A program made the position numbers and the translations under genes. The notes below the pieces were generated by a model. It made no database searches and was not told the DNA's origin. It was given only the letters and a program-made list of their open reading frames with translations. A DNA stretch of 64,000 nt, from the NCBI GenBank assembly GCA_937139495.1, contig CAKZQC010000036.1:60128-124127 (forward strand), given 5' to 3'. The stretch is from an uncultured Saprospiraceae bacterium. Its GTDB lineage: Bacteria > Bacteroidota > Bacteroidia > Chitinophagales > Saprospiraceae. Shown piece by piece: positions 6,136-14,342 of this stretch (positions are counted from its first letter, which is position 1; the number at the start of each line of letters is the position of its first letter).

Positions 6136-7491
6136 TTATTTGATTAGTTCTTTAAATCTTTCTTCTATTTCGTCTATTCCCCAGACTTCTAGATTAGCAC
6201 GTTTAGCGGATGCAATAGCTGATTTAATGTTTTTGCATTGTTTTTGCCATTCTTCTACTTTCTCTTTCGTAAAATTTTTGTCTAAGTCTTTTATTTCAGT
6301 ACTAGTTAGAGGTGTGATTAAGATAGGCTGACCGTATACGCCTGCTACTGCATAGGTAGAATACTTGGTACTTTTTGCAACATCTCCACTCATTATACCA
6401 CTCTTACATTCAAAGTTTATTAGCTGTCCTTTTTTAGTGACAACTAGTATATCAATTTCATCTAATTGTGTATTATTTACTTCTTTGTTTTCTTCTTCAT
6501 TATCAAATTTGAGTACTACACTGTGCCTAATTTCTGCTATATCATTTTTAAAAACTTTATATAGCTTAGCAATTACCATCTCTTCTAAAGCATAACCAAA
6601 GGGGTAAGTTTTGTCATATTCGAATAATGAATCCAACTGATTTCCGTAAGCTGAAAAATCTCCCTGAATATTCTGTACTTTTTTCTTTTTTTCTCTCAAA
6701 GTTCTTTTTCTTTTTTCTTGATTTTTCTGCTCTTTAGTTTCTTTACTATCTGTTTTTAAGATCTTCTCACCTCCAACTGATTTATTTGTTTTATTACATT
6801 CACTATTAAAATTTATCAAAGCTGCACGAGCTTCTCTTGATTCACTGATGTAAGTATCATACAACGAGCTATATGCATCATTTCCTGTATATATATTTTC
6901 AGTCTCTGCATTCTTTATATTATATCCCATTAACCTAAAAGCTGTGCTAATATTTAATTCATCAATACTGTAAGACCCATCGGGTTGTAAAAATTTGGGT
7001 TGTCTTTTTATTTCATTACCATTTTTATAAGCAGTATGATGTATTTTACCTGAATTGCCCTCTAAATAAATAATGTGATCAAAAATATCTTGATTCTTGT
7101 TATTTTTCGTTCGCATTCTTTCTACATAGCATTGTATAGCTAATATCAGAGGTCTTTGTCCGCCTGTAATATTCCATATTCTATGATTTGAGTGGCTTAC
7201 TTTATAATTTCTTTCTATTTCATCTGCTATTGATGCTTTATTGGAAAGTTTGGCACTATCTATTTCAATATTACACTCTTCCTCTTCACAAGAATAATCC
7301 GCTACCAAATTATCTAAACGTTTATCCCAAAGTTTATTCGTTTCGTTTCTTTTAAACTCACCTTTTACTTCTTTTTTTTGTGTAATATTCACAATATTTA
7401 CAAATTTATACCTTATGATAGGTATATAGTTAACCATCTGATTTAGTGTGGATAACATTATATAAAGATACTTATCTGAGTTAGGTTTCAT
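6136..7491 (-). CDS. CARF-PD-(D/E)XK effector nuclease, Card1/Can2-like (DUF1887)
   Basis: This 451-aa protein joins an N-terminal CARF domain to a C-terminal restriction-like nuclease. The CARF motif NITGGQRPL sits at 107-115, preceded by a Rossmann-type strand near residues 8-20. A highly charged linker (about 245-275, KETKEQKNQEKRKRTLREKK) leads to the nuclease: LEEMV around 302-306, DEIDILV with D347, then NFECKSG with E361 and K363. This is the architecture of Card1/Can2, which nick or degrade nucleic acid when cyclic tetra-adenylate binds. The gene is inserted between cmr3 (4-nt gap) and cmr4, so it is made together with the Cmr complex. Activation by cA4 rather than cA6 is inferred from family, not seen. 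Confidence 0.88.
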   Translation of the reverse strand: MKPNSDKYLYIMLSTLNQMVNYIPIIRYKFVNIVNITQKKEVKGEFKRNETNKLWDKRLDNLVADYSCEEEECNIEIDSAKLSNKASIADEIERNYKVSHSNHRIWNITGGQRPLILAIQCYVERMRTKNNKNQDIFDHIIYLEGNSGKIHHTAYKNGNEIKRQPKFLQPDGSYSIDELNISTAFRLMGYNIKNAETENIYTGNDAYSSLYDTYISESREARAALINFNSECNKTNKSVGGEKILKTDSKETKEQKNQEKRKRTLREKKKKVQNIQGDFSAYGNQLDSLFEYDKTYPFGYALEEMVIAKLYKVFKNDIAEIRHSVVLKFDNEEENKEVNNTQLDEIDILVVTKKGQLINFECKSGIMSGDVAKSTKYSTYAVAGVYGQPILITPLTSTEIKDLDKNFTKEKVEEWQKQCKNIKSAIASAKRANLEVWGIDEIEERFKELIK

Positions 7492-7495
7492 GATA

Positions 7496-8692
7496 TTATT
7501 TTATGTATGAAGGGAAAATTTCTATTTGTCTATATCCTTTTATTTCATCTGTAATTTTGCTTTTTTTAGACTGTTCTTTTTCAATAGGCTGCAGCAGCTT
7601 TATTATTGCTTCTTTAATATCTTTGTAAGATTGATTCTGTTCTGCGACCATAAAGTAAACACTTCCTTTAGGCGTAGCTTTTTTCATAGCTTTTGGTTTA
7701 TTTGATTTCACACTAAACCCTCCTATAGATTCAGGCTTACCCAAGCAAGCAGCTATTATCTTAAAACTATTCTCTTTTATAAGTCGTTTTGACACCTCTC
7801 TATTCAATTCGTTACTCAGTCTTTCCTTCAAATCTACTAGTACACTACTATGCAGATAAACACGAAATAATAATTGTTGATTGATATACTCACTTCTATA
7901 TTCATCAAACTCTTTCTCTATCCGCTCTGTTAAATTTGATATAGATTCGTGATGTTCCAGTTTTTCGAAGCTAGCACCTCTTGCTTCTCCACCTAACTTA
8001 ATTATACCTAGATCAGGTAATTTATCAACTAATTCACTATCAAGATCTATTTCTATCAAAAGAGAAACACCTTTTTTGAATCGTGTGGCGTTTATTCTAT
8101 ACAGCTTTCCTTCTTCCGCATTTTTTGTTACATTATTTCTTTCAATACCTACTTTATATGACTTAGAAAATAAATTACTTGTGCTTACCAGACCTGGTCC
8201 AAAATTTTCATTTTGATAAGTGTAATCTATACTACAGATACTTGAAAACTCTATAAATTCCTGTTCTAAGCGTTCTATAACTTCATTCTTTTGTGGTTTT
8301 AGTAGATAGCCACTTTTATCTTCATAATCATTAGCCCCTCGGTAGTTAGAAAGTAGCTTATTTTCCATTTTATCAAGTTGTAATAGATCAATTCCATTCT
8401 CTTCCTTATACTGGTACAAATCTAGAGGTGTAGGAACGTAAATTTCTGGATCATGCCCCTTCCTTTTTTTCTCTACAAACACCCTCCTAATTGCTAACTT
8501 AACTTGATTCTCCTCACTATCATCTGCCACTACTTTGTGTGCCATCATCATAGAGTACACGGCACCCCAAATCACAGAAGGATTGGGTAATAATGTACTT
8601 TCTGTCCAAGTCACTTCTCCCCCTCCAAAAGGAGTTCCTGTTCTAAAAAAAAGCGTATCAAGAGGTTTTATACGTAAGTATATTCTAGTCAT
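7496..8692 (-). CDS. cmr3: Type III-B RAMP protein Cmr3
   Basis: Cmr3 binds the crRNA 5' handle and partners with Cas10. The N-terminus MTRIYLRIKPLDTLFFRTGTPF is the Cmr3 hallmark, with LLPNPSVIWGAVYSM next. A C-terminal glycine-containing stretch, GKPESIGGFSVKS, matches the family. I chose the ATG at 8692 (398 aa), giving an 8-nt overlap with the cmr2 stop (ATGACTAG); an in-frame ATG at 8698 and a longer frame to 8719 exist, but the extra residues are not family-like. Translational coupling to cas10 is likely. Confidence 0.9.
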   Translation of the reverse strand: MTRIYLRIKPLDTLFFRTGTPFGGGEVTWTESTLLPNPSVIWGAVYSMMMAHKVVADDSEENQVKLAIRRVFVEKKRKGHDPEIYVPTPLDLYQYKEENGIDLLQLDKMENKLLSNYRGANDYEDKSGYLLKPQKNEVIERLEQEFIEFSSICSIDYTYQNENFGPGLVSTSNLFSKSYKVGIERNNVTKNAEEGKLYRINATRFKKGVSLLIEIDLDSELVDKLPDLGIIKLGGEARGASFEKLEHHESISNLTERIEKEFDEYRSEYINQQLLFRVYLHSSVLVDLKERLSNELNREVSKRLIKENSFKIIAACLGKPESIGGFSVKSNKPKAMKKATPKGSVYFMVAEQNQSYKDIKEAIIKLLQPIEKEQSKKSKITDEIKGYRQIEIFPSYIK

Positions 8693-10673
8693 TTTCATTA
8701 GTATGTAGATTTGAGGCAATTTTTTCTGCTACTTTCAAAAAGCCTGCATAATTTTGATTGTCGATAGTTTTTTTATTAGCATTATTATCCAATAATTTTT
8801 TCAAACGCTCGTTTAGTTTATTATCAACTACCCTCTCATTCGTTGACTTATACAAAAATACATTTCCTGTAGTAGCTCGTTTGAGAAGTCGATCCAATTC
8901 TATTCTTTGAAGGTTCAACATGGTAGAAAAACTTCCCTCTTCTAATTCGCCTGCTATCCCTTCCATAGTACGCACAAAAGAATAAATAAATTTCTTAGAA
9001 ACATCACCATTTTTGAGTGCATTAGTCAAGATTTCGAGTGTCTTCCAATCTTCATTATAGATAATAGTTTCGGCAAGCGTATTACTACTCGTCATATAGC
9101 AAATAGCACTATTATTTTTCCTGTCGTCTCTATATTTCTTTGCTTGATCTTCTAGCTCTTTCGACTTCCTGATGACCTCCTTCAGTGGTGTTTTGTAATG
9201 AGCAATTACTACTCCTGCTGAAAAAGTAAAATCTTCTTCTATTTCTAATATTCCTTTTGCCTTATCACTCACTTCTGTTCTAAACAAGTCCTGCAATAAT
9301 TGCATCGTTTCAAATAAACTATCAATATTGACAAAACCCAAAAAGTCGTCGCCTCCTGCATAAACGGTGCGTCCTATTCTCTTTTCTGTCAGTTTTTTTA
9401 ACCACAATTTATTTTCATTCGCTTCATTTTCTAACAGAGAAGAAAACCGCTCCTTATTACAATCGCCATCAATGACATAAGTTGCCTTCTTAGCAAAATC
9501 AATTAATAATTGAGAAAAATCTTGATGTTGTTTCACACTAGCAGCCTTTGCTAGCTTTTTGCCCATGCTATCTCCATCAAAACGTAATAGAGCATATTGC
9601 TTGCTATAAGGCAAACCTAAATCCTTAGCTTTATTTTTTATTGCGTTAAGTTCTTTTGATAGCCTAGGTAGCTCTTGTACTAGACTAGTCTTTTCTTTAT
9701 CAGTTATTTCATATTTATCAAAATAATCTTTATTCAGATTATCCTCAAACAGTAATTGATCATCATAAGATATATCCAAAAAGTTCTTTTTATATTTAGT
9801 AATTAAGTTCTTTATTTCGTTGTTCTCTAATACATTCATCAAGGCAATAGAAGCAGTAGAAGGAAAGGTTTGATCTTCGTTTTTTTTACAGCGATACAAT
9901 CGCTTAAAGAAACTAACTGCACTCAATCCTTCGCCAGGTTGAATATGACGGTATAGAATTTCGTCATTCTGCTGTACCATATAGTTCTCTTCCGAAAAAA
10001 GTTTCTTATCTCGAACTCTCTTTATATCTGCCTCTTCTGCTGATTTCCGATACACCTTCACATTATATTGACCATCTACATTACACTTACGCCCTGTTTC
10101 CTCTAGCTGCTTTATTTGTCTAAAATTCTTAATAGAACCCATTTGACTTTCCAGTTCTTTAAAACATGCTTGATAATTATTTTCATAGTATGGTACTGCT
10201 ACCCAATATACTTCTAGCAAGTTATCTATTTGGGCGAACATAGAATCACGCAAATTATTCGTATTCTTTACCCCATCTATTTTATCAAAATGCTCTCTAG
10301 CTGTTGCAGAAAAACTTAAACGCATTATCTTCTCTAGTCTTGCACCATATTTGAGCATAGCTTCGTCGTCTGCTGCTGTCACGACCGCTACTATTCTATT
10401 GGGATAAGAATTAGTATTAGTCATAAGGTTACAACTAAACAGAATAGCCATTTCTTGACTTTTCTTCGATTCTTCAACAGCGTAAGATGGATAAATAATT
10501 TGAGTATTTTCTTCTCCTGTTGCTTTCATCCAACTCAATCCACAATGCACTAAATCCGCCAACAACTGGCTCCCTGCATACAAATCCTGTGTCTTTCGTG
10601 CTTGTGCAATAAAAGACTGAACGGGTCCTATTGTGAATAGGAATAGGTATTCTTTATTTTTGTCTTGGGTCAT
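8685..10673 (-). CDS. cmr2: Cas10/Cmr2 cyclase subunit lacking the HD nuclease domain
   Basis: This 662-aa protein is the large subunit of the Cmr complex. It begins directly with LFTIGPVQSFIAQARKTQD, a segment found about 230 residues into archaeal Cmr2, so the N-terminal HD DNase domain is absent. The second Palm domain keeps YAGGDDFLGF, with GGDD at about residues 439-442, the catalytic site for making cyclic oligoadenylates from ATP. A TFSAGVVIAHYKTPL segment follows, as in other Cas10 Palm domains. The protein should therefore signal but not cut ssDNA by itself. The start overlaps the upstream cmr1 by 20 nt, indicating coupled translation. Confidence 0.93.
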   Translation of the reverse strand: MTQDKNKEYLFLFTIGPVQSFIAQARKTQDLYAGSQLLADLVHCGLSWMKATGEENTQIIYPSYAVEESKKSQEMAILFSCNLMTNTNSYPNRIVAVVTAADDEAMLKYGARLEKIMRLSFSATAREHFDKIDGVKNTNNLRDSMFAQIDNLLEVYWVAVPYYENNYQACFKELESQMGSIKNFRQIKQLEETGRKCNVDGQYNVKVYRKSAEEADIKRVRDKKLFSEENYMVQQNDEILYRHIQPGEGLSAVSFFKRLYRCKKNEDQTFPSTASIALMNVLENNEIKNLITKYKKNFLDISYDDQLLFEDNLNKDYFDKYEITDKEKTSLVQELPRLSKELNAIKNKAKDLGLPYSKQYALLRFDGDSMGKKLAKAASVKQHQDFSQLLIDFAKKATYVIDGDCNKERFSSLLENEANENKLWLKKLTEKRIGRTVYAGGDDFLGFVNIDSLFETMQLLQDLFRTEVSDKAKGILEIEEDFTFSAGVVIAHYKTPLKEVIRKSKELEDQAKKYRDDRKNNSAICYMTSSNTLAETIIYNEDWKTLEILTNALKNGDVSKKFIYSFVRTMEGIAGELEEGSFSTMLNLQRIELDRLLKRATTGNVFLYKSTNERVVDNKLNERLKKLLDNNANKKTIDNQNYAGFLKVAEKIASNLHTNEND

Positions 10674-11673
10674 TTTTTATGAGTTGTTCTTTTACTTCTT
10701 GGATTAAACTATTTTGTATTTCATATACTTCTTGATTATTTTCTTTCTTAGCGATAACATTTTTCATATTACCTATATTACGTATTACTCTAAGCTTTGT
10801 AGATATTACCGCAAAAACATCTTTTTCTTTATTGACTCCAAATATTACTGTAGATGATAATCTAGGCGAGCCACTTCCAATGAATTTTCCATAACCGTGC
10901 GAAGTTCTTTTGTTCTCATTATGAGTCGCTTGACTAATTGCATATCTAACGTCTTCTACATTTTCAATGAATGGTTCAATTCTTTCTATGCAAACTATAC
11001 TAGTAATATAGTTTGTAATGTATCCTTGATAATTGTTTACAATTTTATCTCTTTCTTCTTCATAAAAGTAATAACCAGTCTCTGTATCCTGATTTTTTAT
11101 ACTTATTGCATTTAATAATTCATGAAATTCACTGTATTTAACAGAATTTCCATTAGTAATCCTAAAACTACCATTCCCTCTTCTATTACGTTTACCCAAC
11201 CCTCCTAAATAAGAAACTACTTGAAATAAACTTATTAATTCAGTTTGTCCAAAATTATATTCTGCTTGTTCTTTATAAAGCGTTAGTGTCACTTCAAACT
11301 CACTACCCACTTTCCAGCTTTTACTCTTTCTTTTGTTTTTGATAAAATTACCTTGTTTTTTAATCAGCAAAGTATGATGCGCAACGACTTTATACTCTTT
11401 TTCTATCTTATCTTCTATCTTTTCCTTTTTAGTTTCATCTAAAATCATCTTCACCCGAACCCCAAAACAACTCCGCCCACTAGTACTACCAAAAATAGCA
11501 TCTTCCGCCTTTTTCAGCTCCACCAATGACAAATGTCCATTGCAAGCTCGCCACCAAAAACGCATTGCTCCCTTAATGCTTGGAGCTCTTAATTCTGGTG
11601 TTTCGTTATCTGCTCCGTGCAAAAACATCGGAGTTATTACTTTGCACTTGAATTCTATTGTATTATTTATCAT
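10654..11673 (-). CDS. cmr1: Type III-B RAMP protein Cmr1, second copy
   Basis: This 339-aa protein is a canonical Cmr1: KCKVITPMFLHGAD at residues 9-22, then RAPSIKGAMRFWWRACNG and AIFGSTSGRSCFGV. Cmr1 caps the 3' end of the crRNA and contacts target RNA. It overlaps the first cmr1 by 4 nt (ATGA) and cmr2 by 20 nt. It keeps the TPMFLHGAD loop that the first copy has lost, so it is likely the structural Cmr1. Its C-terminal half (ERIEPFIENVEDVRYAIS, KRTSHGYGKFIGSGSPRL) parallels the other copy, so both are full-length duplicates, not a split gene. Confidence 0.92.
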   Translation of the reverse strand: MINNTIEFKCKVITPMFLHGADNETPELRAPSIKGAMRFWWRACNGHLSLVELKKAEDAIFGSTSGRSCFGVRVKMILDETKKEKIEDKIEKEYKVVAHHTLLIKKQGNFIKNKRKSKSWKVGSEFEVTLTLYKEQAEYNFGQTELISLFQVVSYLGGLGKRNRRGNGSFRITNGNSVKYSEFHELLNAISIKNQDTETGYYFYEEERDKIVNNYQGYITNYITSIVCIERIEPFIENVEDVRYAISQATHNENKRTSHGYGKFIGSGSPRLSSTVIFGVNKEKDVFAVISTKLRVIRNIGNMKNVIAKKENNQEVYEIQNSLIQEVKEQLIKNDPRQK

Positions 11674-12614
11674 TCTATTCTACCTTTTAAGTATTCTATT
11701 ATGTCTTGCTGAATGTCCCTTCCTTTTCTTTTATACTGAGTAATTTCTTTTTCATTCTTTTCAAGAATATTTTTTTCAGAAGAACTAGGGTTCTTTAGGG
11801 CTAATTCATATAGCTTATCTTTGATTTCTCTTTCTCTCACTATATTTATAGTACTGACAATCACTTGTAAGCTTCTACCTACTCTATTAACAGAAAAAAC
11901 AATGGTAGACCTTAGTTTGGGATCTCCTTGTTTTATGTATGATTTTCTATCCTCCTTTTGTACTGATAAGATAGAGGCTTCTATATCTTTAAGCAGAGAA
12001 TACGGTCGTACATTAGGTTTAACTTCTAATATTTCTATTAATCTTATAGATGGAATAAGCTCTAATGATTCGTAGTATTCTATTACGTCGTTATAATCAG
12101 AATATTCATGATCCAAATTATCAGTTCCGCTTATTATTTTTATCTTTTCATCTAACAACTCCAAGTCTACACCCTTTCTATGTCTTATTATATCTACATC
12201 ATTAATAATACACTTTTTTATCTCAAAGCTCCCTTGTCCTAATCGGCTATCCATTCCTAAGCCGCCCAAAGTAGCTACTATTTCAAAAAGCGATTTTAAA
12301 CAAGTTAAATCAAAAATTACTTCTTGATTACAAGTTACCTGCTGTTTAGTCATAGTAAATTTGACTACAAAATTGTTCAATTCATCTTGAGGTGTTATCA
12401 TATTAATTGTAAACGAACTTCGATTACTGGTACTCCCAAAAATAGCATTTTCTCTTTCTTTGAGTTGCTTTAAATTTAATTGTCCATTGCAAGCTCTCCA
12501 CCAAAAACGCATTACTCCCTTAATACTAGAAGCACGCATTTCATACTTTTTTAGCTTGGCTCCTGACATTTGAATTTTAGTTATGGTTCTACATTCAAAA
12601 GTGATTATATCCAT
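11670..12614 (-). CDS. cmr1: Type III-B RAMP protein Cmr1, first (divergent) copy
   Basis: The first gene of the cmr operon encodes a Cmr1 paralogue. It has RASSIKGVMRFWWRACNG and NAIFGSTSNRSSFTI, but the N-terminal loop reads TKIQMSGAKLKKYEM instead of TPMFLHGAD. I chose ATG 12614 (MDIITFECRTI, 314 aa), which aligns with the second copy; an in-frame TTG at 12653 would add 13 unsupported residues. The 5' UTR and regulatory region separate it from the divergent CARF-sigma54 gene. Two Cmr1 subunits could occupy alternative positions or give two complex forms; this is inference. Confidence 0.9.
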   Translation of the reverse strand: MDIITFECRTITKIQMSGAKLKKYEMRASSIKGVMRFWWRACNGQLNLKQLKERENAIFGSTSNRSSFTINMITPQDELNNFVVKFTMTKQQVTCNQEVIFDLTCLKSLFEIVATLGGLGMDSRLGQGSFEIKKCIINDVDIIRHRKGVDLELLDEKIKIISGTDNLDHEYSDYNDVIEYYESLELIPSIRLIEILEVKPNVRPYSLLKDIEASILSVQKEDRKSYIKQGDPKLRSTIVFSVNRVGRSLQVIVSTINIVREREIKDKLYELALKNPSSSEKNILEKNEKEITQYKRKGRDIQQDIIEYLKGRIE

Positions 12615-12731
12615 AGGGTTGTCTTTATTTTCATTAACATATCCCCAAAACAAATAAAAACTTTAACCAATAACAAGCTTATTGAATAATAAATATTAAA
12701 AAAAATCGCCTATCAAATAGCAGTCCAAAAA

Positions 12732-12746
12732 GCAAAAATGTCCCGA
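12732..12746 (-). promoter_or_regulatory. Weak sigma54-like promoter candidate for the cmr operon
   Basis: The minus strand reads TCGGGACATTTTTGC. GC at -13/-12 and a preceding T run match the cas1 promoter, but -25/-24 is CG instead of GG (GG is present at a 9-bp spacing). The shared inverted repeat is centred about 53 bp upstream, one helical turn closer than at the cas1 promoter. This is suggestive only; a housekeeping promoter could equally drive the operon. Confidence 0.25.
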
Positions 12747-12782
12747 AAACGTACTTTTTAGTATTTTTGGTATTTTTTTAGT

Positions 12783-12812
12783 CAATTATTGATGGGTGAC
12801 TATCAATAATTG
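12783..12812. promoter_or_regulatory. Candidate activator/autoregulatory site, perfect inverted repeat
   Basis: Arms CAATTATTGAT (12783-12793) and ATCAATAATTG (12802-12812) are perfectly complementary around the 8-bp centre GGGTGACT. The site lies between the divergent cmr operon and the CARF-sigma54 gene and is repeated, in related form, at 3042-3070. It is followed by no T run, so it is not a terminator. A role as upstream activating sequence for the cmr operon, as autoregulatory operator for the activator gene 42 bp downstream, or both, is inferred. Confidence 0.6.
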
Positions 12813-12853
12813 CTTACCTTCATTTTCCTATAAAAATCAAAAAAAACGATCCC

Positions 12854-14299
12854 ATGCCCAAAGTCCTCTTCTCTTGGATTGCCCCCCAAAATGATTTTAT
12901 CCGTTCCAATGGTTCTTGCTCCATCAACCAAACAGGTCCTAATTATCTTTTTCATGCCTTTGAGGATTATGACTACGACCAGCATATTTTGCTCTGCTCC
13001 GCTGCCAGCCAAGAGCGAGACAGTATCGCCTATCCAATGGCGGAAAAAATCCGTGCTGACTTTAAGCATCAAGTAGAAGTCCTTTATTTGGATATTAAAG
13101 ATGTCATCGACCTCAACGAAATTCAGCAAGTCATACAGGAGCTACTGCTCTCTTATCGCCATTGCGAAATTGATATTTATATCTCTACTGGCACCAATAT
13201 AATGCGGATTGTTTGGGTACTGCTGCACAAGACGCTCAAGCTCAAAACACAACTCATTCAGACTCGACACCCTAATCTTATTCCACAAGGAAAAAAGTAC
13301 CGAAAACTATACCTTGATATAGCCCAGGATACCGTACCAAGATCCTTGATTATTCACGAAAATGAGCAAAAAAACAAGCTAAAACAACAGTCTATTGGCA
13401 ATGATTTTTGTTTAGTCCCTAGCTTATCTACTGTTTACAACCAAGCACTAAAAGTGGCTCAAACAGACGTTACCGCCTTGGTTGTAGGCGAAAGTGGGAC
13501 AGGTAAGGAACACCTCGCTCGCTATATCCATCAACAGTCACGTAGGAAGCAAGCTCCCTTTGTGGTCGTCAACTGTGCTGCACTGGGCGACAATCTGCTC
13601 GAAAGTCGGCTTTTTGGTCACGCCAAAGGAGCGTTTACGGGAGCTTTTAGTGATCATATGGGCTTGTTCGAGCAGGCAGAAAAAGGCACTATATTTCTAG
13701 ACGAAATTGGAGATATTTCGCCTTATATGCAAATGAGTTTGCTACGAGTATTACAACAAAAAGAGATTCAGCCGATTGGCAAACCTGTACAAAAAATAGA
13801 AGTGCGTATCATTGCGGCTACTAATGCCGACTTGACCGAAAAATGCAAAAAAGGAACTTTTCGATGGGATTTGTACTATCGTTTGGCGGTACTCGAACTC
13901 GAACTGCCCCCACTCCGCCATTTTCCAGTCCAAGAAAAAAAAGAACTGCTTTCTTTCTTGATGCAGCAGCTCCAACAAACGCATCAGCGTGCGATTCAGC
14001 TCGCACCAAGTACGCAACAACTCCTACTTCAATATCCCTTTGAGGGAAATATTCGAGAGCTAGAGCATGCACTCCAACGCCTCTATGTACTGACTGACCA
14101 AATCGCTACGCCTGACTTACTACCTAAGCGTATCATTGAGCAACCCACGCTACACTCTACCAAACTAAAAGATGTAGAAAAACACCATATTGAAAAAATA
14201 CTACGCCTCCACCAAGGAAATCTTTCCCAGACAGCTAAAGCACTAGGTATTGCAGTCAATACCCTCAAATCAAAAATAGCGAATTATCATATCGAATGA
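12854..14299 (+). CDS. CARF-domain sigma54-dependent transcription activator (RtcR-like architecture)
   Basis: This 481-aa regulator has three parts. Residues about 1-185 form a CARF-like domain with VLFSWIAPQNDF at the start and IDIYISTGTNIMRIV (about 106-120), resembling the ligand-binding CARF loop. Residues about 190-420 are an AAA+ sigma54 interaction domain with Walker A GESGTGKE (about 213-220), GAFTGA (about 259-264), which contacts sigma54, and Walker B TIFLDEIGD. The C-terminus is a Fis-type helix-turn-helix (GNLSQTAKALGIAVNTL). RtcR has this domain order, but here there are no rtcA/rtcB genes; the gene is divergent from cmr. A cyclic oligoadenylate ligand is a reasonable inference. 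All residues needed for sigma54 activation appear intact. TTG/GTG starts were not needed; ATG 12854 fits. Confidence 0.9.
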   Translation: MPKVLFSWIAPQNDFIRSNGSCSINQTGPNYLFHAFEDYDYDQHILLCSAASQERDSIAYPMAEKIRADFKHQVEVLYLDIKDVIDLNEIQQVIQELLLSYRHCEIDIYISTGTNIMRIVWVLLHKTLKLKTQLIQTRHPNLIPQGKKYRKLYLDIAQDTVPRSLIIHENEQKNKLKQQSIGNDFCLVPSLSTVYNQALKVAQTDVTALVVGESGTGKEHLARYIHQQSRRKQAPFVVVNCAALGDNLLESRLFGHAKGAFTGAFSDHMGLFEQAEKGTIFLDEIGDISPYMQMSLLRVLQQKEIQPIGKPVQKIEVRIIAATNADLTEKCKKGTFRWDLYYRLAVLELELPPLRHFPVQEKKELLSFLMQQLQQTHQRAIQLAPSTQQLLLQYPFEGNIRELEHALQRLYVLTDQIATPDLLPKRIIEQPTLHSTKLKDVEKHHIEKILRLHQGNLSQTAKALGIAVNTLKSKIANYHIE

Positions 14300-14342
14300 T
14301 AACTCGCTAGCTCAACTTTATTCTATTTCCAACTCTTTTCCC

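Noticed and set aside
12762..12769. TATTTTTG as a Bacteroidota -7 box (TAnnTTTG) for the CARF-sigma54 gene
   Set aside because: It fits the -7 pattern, but no -33 element is visible at the right distance and the region is T-rich, so a chance match is likely.
12854..14299. RtcR regulator of RNA repair
   Set aside because: The domain order is RtcR-like, but no rtcA or rtcB is present and the gene is divergent to the cmr operon, so a CRISPR role is more likely.
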